Shown here one piece after another: positions 61,164 to 64,000 of a DNA stretch of 64,000 nucleotides (position 1 is its first letter; every line of letters starts with the position of its first letter). The stretch is from positions 7,747,279 through 7,811,278 of the forward strand of contig NZ_KB912942.1 of NCBI RefSeq assembly GCF_000383915.1. Direction: 5' to 3'. This DNA comes from Amycolatopsis benzoatilytica AK 16/65. Its GTDB lineage: Bacteria > Actinomycetota > Actinomycetes > Mycobacteriales > Pseudonocardiaceae. The notes beneath the pieces are model-generated. The model saw nothing but the letters and a program-made list of their open reading frames with translations. It was not told the origin of the DNA and ran no database searches. A program made the position numbers and the translations under genes.

Positions 61164-61892
61164 TCAGCCTGCCCGCGGGGTGAGCAGCGCCGCGACCGCG
61201 GCGGGATCCTCGACGTGTGCGTTGTGCCCGAGCCCGGCCAGGACGACCGCGTCCGCGGTGAGTGCGTGCAGCTGCTCCGGCCGGGACATCGGATCGTTCT
61301 CGCCGGCGGCGAGGGTCACCGGACACCGCGCGTCCGCCAGCAGCCGCGGCATGTCCGGCGCGCCGACGCCGAACGCGGGCGAGTCCAGCGTCAGCCGCCA
61401 GCCGTCCGGGGTCTCGGTGATGCCGTCCGCGTCCGCCGGGGCCAAGCCGGTCAGCCCCGCGACCTTCAGGTACGCGGTTTCCGCCTCCTCTTGGGTGGTG
61501 AACAGCCGCGGCGGACGCGCCGCCATCGCGGCGGCCCGGGCCAGGTCGTCTTCGGTCCATTCGACCTTCACCCCGACGGCCAGCACGCTGCGCACGTCCA
61601 GCCCATAGCGACCGCTCGCCAGCTCCAGCGCGACGACACCGCCGAGCGAATGGCCCACGACCACGACCGGACCCGATTCGTCCAGTGCTTCGGCAACCGC
61701 TGCGGCGAGCGCCTCGAACGTGTACTCGGGCAGCCGCGGCGAACCGCCGTGCCCGGGCAGGTCCGGGATGAGCAGCCGACGGTCGAGCAGACCGGCCATG
61801 GCGTCCCAGACCGCGCCGGTGGAACCGAGCCCGTGCAGGAGCAGGACCGGCGGCTCGCCTTGACCGGTAATGCGCAGCTTCAGCTTTTCCAC
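61164..61892 (-). CDS. alpha/beta hydrolase
   Basis: This 242-residue hydrolase has the oxyanion segment LLLHGLGSTGAVW, nucleophile elbow VVGHSLGG, an acid strand VTLAAGENDPMS and the histidine in GLGHNAHVEDP. The triad is complete. GTG at 61892 is preferred to upstream starts because those overlap the divergent P450 promoter. It sits upstream of tesB on the same strand. The substrate is unknown; carboxylic esters or acyl thioesters are possible. Confidence 0.85.
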   Translation of the reverse strand: MEKLKLRITGQGEPPVLLLHGLGSTGAVWDAMAGLLDRRLLIPDLPGHGGSPRLPEYTFEALAAAVAEALDESGPVVVVGHSLGGVVALELASGRYGLDVRSVLAVGVKVEWTEDDLARAAAMAARPPRLFTTQEEAETAYLKVAGLTGLAPADADGITETPDGWRLTLDSPAFGVGAPDMPRLLADARCPVTLAAGENDPMSRPEQLHALTADAVVLAGLGHNAHVEDPAAVAALLTPRAG

Positions 61893-61939
61893 CAGACGGA
61901 TCTTTCCGCAGGCGGTGGCCGAGGGGCTAGGGTCGGATC

Positions 61940-63211
61940 GTGTCGAGTGCTGCCATCGTCGATCCGGACACGTACCTGACGGGCGTGCCCCACCGCGTCC
62001 TCGCACAGCTGCGGCAGGAAACCCCGGTGACGCGGATCGGTGACTTCTGGGCCGTGCTCCGCCACGCCGATGTGCGGCAGGTGCTCCGCAACCCGGCGCT
62101 GTTCTCCTCGCAGCTCGGCGGAACTCAGATCCGGGACCCGGCGACGGCCGAGGACCTGCGCTACGTCCGGCGGATGATGCTCAACATGGACCCGCCCGAG
62201 CACGGCAGGCTGCGCGGGCTGCTCACGAAAGCATTCACGCCCCGCGCGGTCAGCCGGATTTCGGAGCGGATCGAAACCTGGGCACAAGATCTCGTCTCCG
62301 CGGTCGCTGACCGCGGAGAATGCGACTTCGCCAAGGACGTGGCCGCCGATCTGCCGTTGCTCACTCTCGCCGAGGTCTTCGGCGTGCCCGAGCAGGACCG
62401 CCGGCTGATGTTCGACTGGAGCAACCGGGTGATCGGCTACCAAGACGCCGAATACGCGGTGAGCGCGACGGTCCAGGCCAGCGATGTCACCGATCTCGCC
62501 CGCGGCGCCCTCGCGGTGCGCCCGGAGCCCGGCCCGGACGGCCAGATGCCGGACCCGCGCAGCCGAGCTGGCATGCCGGACCTCTACGCCTACGCGCACG
62601 CCCTCGGCGAGCACAAGCGCGCGCACCCGGGCGACGACGTGATGAGCAACCTGATGCAGTACGTCGACGACGACGGCGGACGGGTGTCGATCGAGGAATT
62701 CGAGAACCTGTTCTGGCTGTTTTCCGTGGCTGGAAACGAAACCCTGCGCAACGGCCTGCCGGGCGGGATGTTCGCGTTGCTCGAACATCCCGAGCAGTAC
62801 CGGATGCTGCTGGCCGACCGGAGCCTTCTTCCCGGTGCGGTGGAAGAGATGTTGCGCTGGTGGACTCCGGTGATGAACTTTCGCCGCACTGCCGTCTCGG
62901 ACACCCAGCTGTCCAATGTAGACATCAAGGCGGGGGACAAGGTGGTGGTGTGGTTCTCCTCCGCGAACCGGGACGAGGCGGTGTTCGCCGACCCGGACGC
63001 GTTCGACGTGACGCGCGCGCCGACCGAACATCTGACTTTCGGCCACGGCCCGCACTTCTGCCTTGGCTCGCACCTCGCCCGGATGCAGATGCGCGCCTTG
63101 TTCGAGGCGGTGTTCGATCAGCTGGGAGAGGTCCGGCTGGCTGGGGACGTGCGGCGGCTGCGGTCGAACTTCCAAAACGGCATCAAGAGCCTGCCCATCC
63201 GCTGGGGCTGA
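61940..63211 (+). CDS. cytochrome P450
   Basis: This 423-residue bacterial P450 has the heme-binding loop FGHGPHFCLGSHLAR with ligand C374, the ExxR helix EEMLR near residue 304, and the I-helix AGNETLRNG with T268 beside an unusual Asn-Glu in place of the typical Asp/Glu-Thr order. The AGNET pattern recalls steroid and lipid hydroxylases of the CYP125/CYP142 group, but subfamily and substrate cannot be fixed. No ferredoxin gene adjoins it. GTG start at 61940, 47 bases from the divergent hydrolase start. Confidence 0.92.
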   Translation: MSSAAIVDPDTYLTGVPHRVLAQLRQETPVTRIGDFWAVLRHADVRQVLRNPALFSSQLGGTQIRDPATAEDLRYVRRMMLNMDPPEHGRLRGLLTKAFTPRAVSRISERIETWAQDLVSAVADRGECDFAKDVAADLPLLTLAEVFGVPEQDRRLMFDWSNRVIGYQDAEYAVSATVQASDVTDLARGALAVRPEPGPDGQMPDPRSRAGMPDLYAYAHALGEHKRAHPGDDVMSNLMQYVDDDGGRVSIEEFENLFWLFSVAGNETLRNGLPGGMFALLEHPEQYRMLLADRSLLPGAVEEMLRWWTPVMNFRRTAVSDTQLSNVDIKAGDKVVVWFSSANRDEAVFADPDAFDVTRAPTEHLTFGHGPHFCLGSHLARMQMRALFEAVFDQLGEVRLAGDVRRLRSNFQNGIKSLPIRWG

Positions 63212-63242
63212 GGCCGCGGGCTGTTTTGCTGGCGTCTTGGCG

Positions 63243-64000
63243 TTACTCGACGCTCCAGGCGTCGCCCCACTCCGCGTCGCGGGCCGCGCGGTAGCGGACG
63301 CCGTGTCGTTTCGACACGACGGTGCCGGGCGCGAGCCCGTCGGCGGTGCACAGGTCGAGCTGGACGAACCCCTTGTGTTTGCGCGGATGCCGGATGATCC
63401 GGGCGGACGGACGGTCCACCGGCGCGGAAGTGGCTGCCACGTAGGAGAACTTTTCGTCTTCGAAACCGAGCGTGCCAGCCTTGATCCGGCGGTGCACGCC
63501 GCTGCGGGGCAGCCGGGCGGAGAAGTGGCACCAGTCTTCACCGGGCTTGATGGGGCAGGCGTCGTCGTGCGGGCACGGCGCGACGACGCTGCGCCCCATC
63601 CCGCGCAGCACTTCGCGCGCCTCGCGGACGCGCTCGAACCCGGCCGGGGTGCCGGGCTCGATGAGCACGACGGTGCCCGCCTTCGCGGCGAGCCACTGGA
63701 CGACGTCCGCACGGCCGCTCTCGGGAAGCTCGCCGAGGACGTACGACAGTGTGACCAGGTCAGCCTCCGGTGCGGCGGACGCCGAATCCACCAGGCCGCG
63801 CTGCCAGGTCGTGTTCCGGACCGCGGGCTCGTCGGAGCTGGCCGCCAGCTTGCGACCCAACGCCAGCGCGGCAGCCACCTGCTCCAGCACGGTGCATTTT
63901 TCCAGCGACGGCCAGACGTCGGCCGCCGCCCACACCGCTGCTCCGGTGCCGCCGCCGACATCGACGTGAGTCTTCGGCGCGAAGCCGGGTGCGGCGGCAG
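63243..64000 (-). CDS. Rsm22-family methyltransferase-like protein (5' end outside window)
   Basis: The visible 252 residues are the C-terminal part; the frame remains open at base 64000. The SAM-binding loop HVDVGGGTGAAVWAAADVW lies at the cut edge. The C-terminal region has the family cysteines CPHDDACPIKPGEDWCHFSARLPRSGVHRR and the closing EDEKFSYVA. The family includes mitochondrial Rsm22/METTL17, a ribosome assembly factor that binds a 4Fe-4S cluster; the bacterial role is less clear. An internal GTG at 63935 should not be taken as the start. Confidence 0.85.
   Translation of the reverse strand, partial: AAAPGFAPKTHVDVGGGTGAAVWAAADVWPSLEKCTVLEQVAAALALGRKLAASSDEPAVRNTTWQRGLVDSASAAPEADLVTLSYVLGELPESGRADVVQWLAAKAGTVVLIEPGTPAGFERVREAREVLRGMGRSVVAPCPHDDACPIKPGEDWCHFSARLPRSGVHRRIKAGTLGFEDEKFSYVAATSAPVDRPSARIIRHPRKHKGFVQLDLCTADGLAPGTVVSKRHGVRYRAARDAEWGDAWSVE

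Overview
The window is 64 kb of GC-rich actinomycete chromosome. GTG starts are frequent, many genes overlap by 4 bases (GTGA), and the gene order around carD, ispDF, cysS, rlmB and radA matches that of mycobacteria and their relatives. The protein style and a dispersed palindromic repeat (core TCCGTGAAGGGCCCC) suggest Amycolatopsis or another Pseudonocardiaceae member. That assignment is inferred from memory, not from a search. There is no CRISPR array, rRNA, prophage or intact insertion sequence. One tRNA gene, tRNA-Thr(UGU), is present.

Layout. 1-2741: tail of an alpha/beta hydrolase, a Tat-exported peptidoglycan amidase, and a beta-carbonic anhydrase overlapping mutY. 2885-6793: a LacI regulator divergent from a zinc ABC importer (znuACB) that has a Zur-like box. 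6865-8169: an AlgX/AlgJ-like acetylation protein. 8222-12025: three tandem DUF445 membrane proteins. 12152-13660: a divergent DivIVA-like coiled-coil protein with 11-residue repeats. 13800-24182: a sugar or polyol catabolic block of two divergent arms. It encodes two FGGY kinases, a polyol-type permease, a DeoR regulator, two phosphatases, a fused DhaK-DhaL kinase, an RpiB-type isomerase, a 2-hydroxyacid dehydrogenase and a class II aldolase. 24204-28831: a membrane protein, a small ORF, an MBOAT acyltransferase that probably partners the AlgX-like protein, a GlxA-type regulator and an NAD(P)-binding epimerase.

28929-36359 is a conserved housekeeping stretch: rlmB, cysS, a HAD hydrolase, ispF, ispD, carD, an LpqE-like lipoprotein and radA. 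The IspD homologue has lost its nucleotide-binding loop, and disA is not found after radA. 37325-41351 is the trehalose pair: otsA, and a protein fusing trehalose-phosphatase to a GH15 trehalase. 41435-46098 holds a ThrE-type exporter, tRNA-Thr, endonuclease V, an MmpS-like protein and a cupin regulator.

46158-57752 is the most notable region. Its gene set matches the iac pathway for indole-3-acetic acid (auxin) degradation. iacA to iacF lie on the minus strand. iacG, a small unknown gene and iacH lie on the plus strand. iacI follows on the minus strand. A soluble PAS histidine kinase and a FixJ-type response regulator are embedded in it, and an MHS-family transporter flanks it. The remainder (58040-64000) holds a TetR regulator, small and membrane proteins, acyl-CoA thioesterase II, an alpha/beta hydrolase, a cytochrome P450 and the 3' part of an Rsm22-family methyltransferase.
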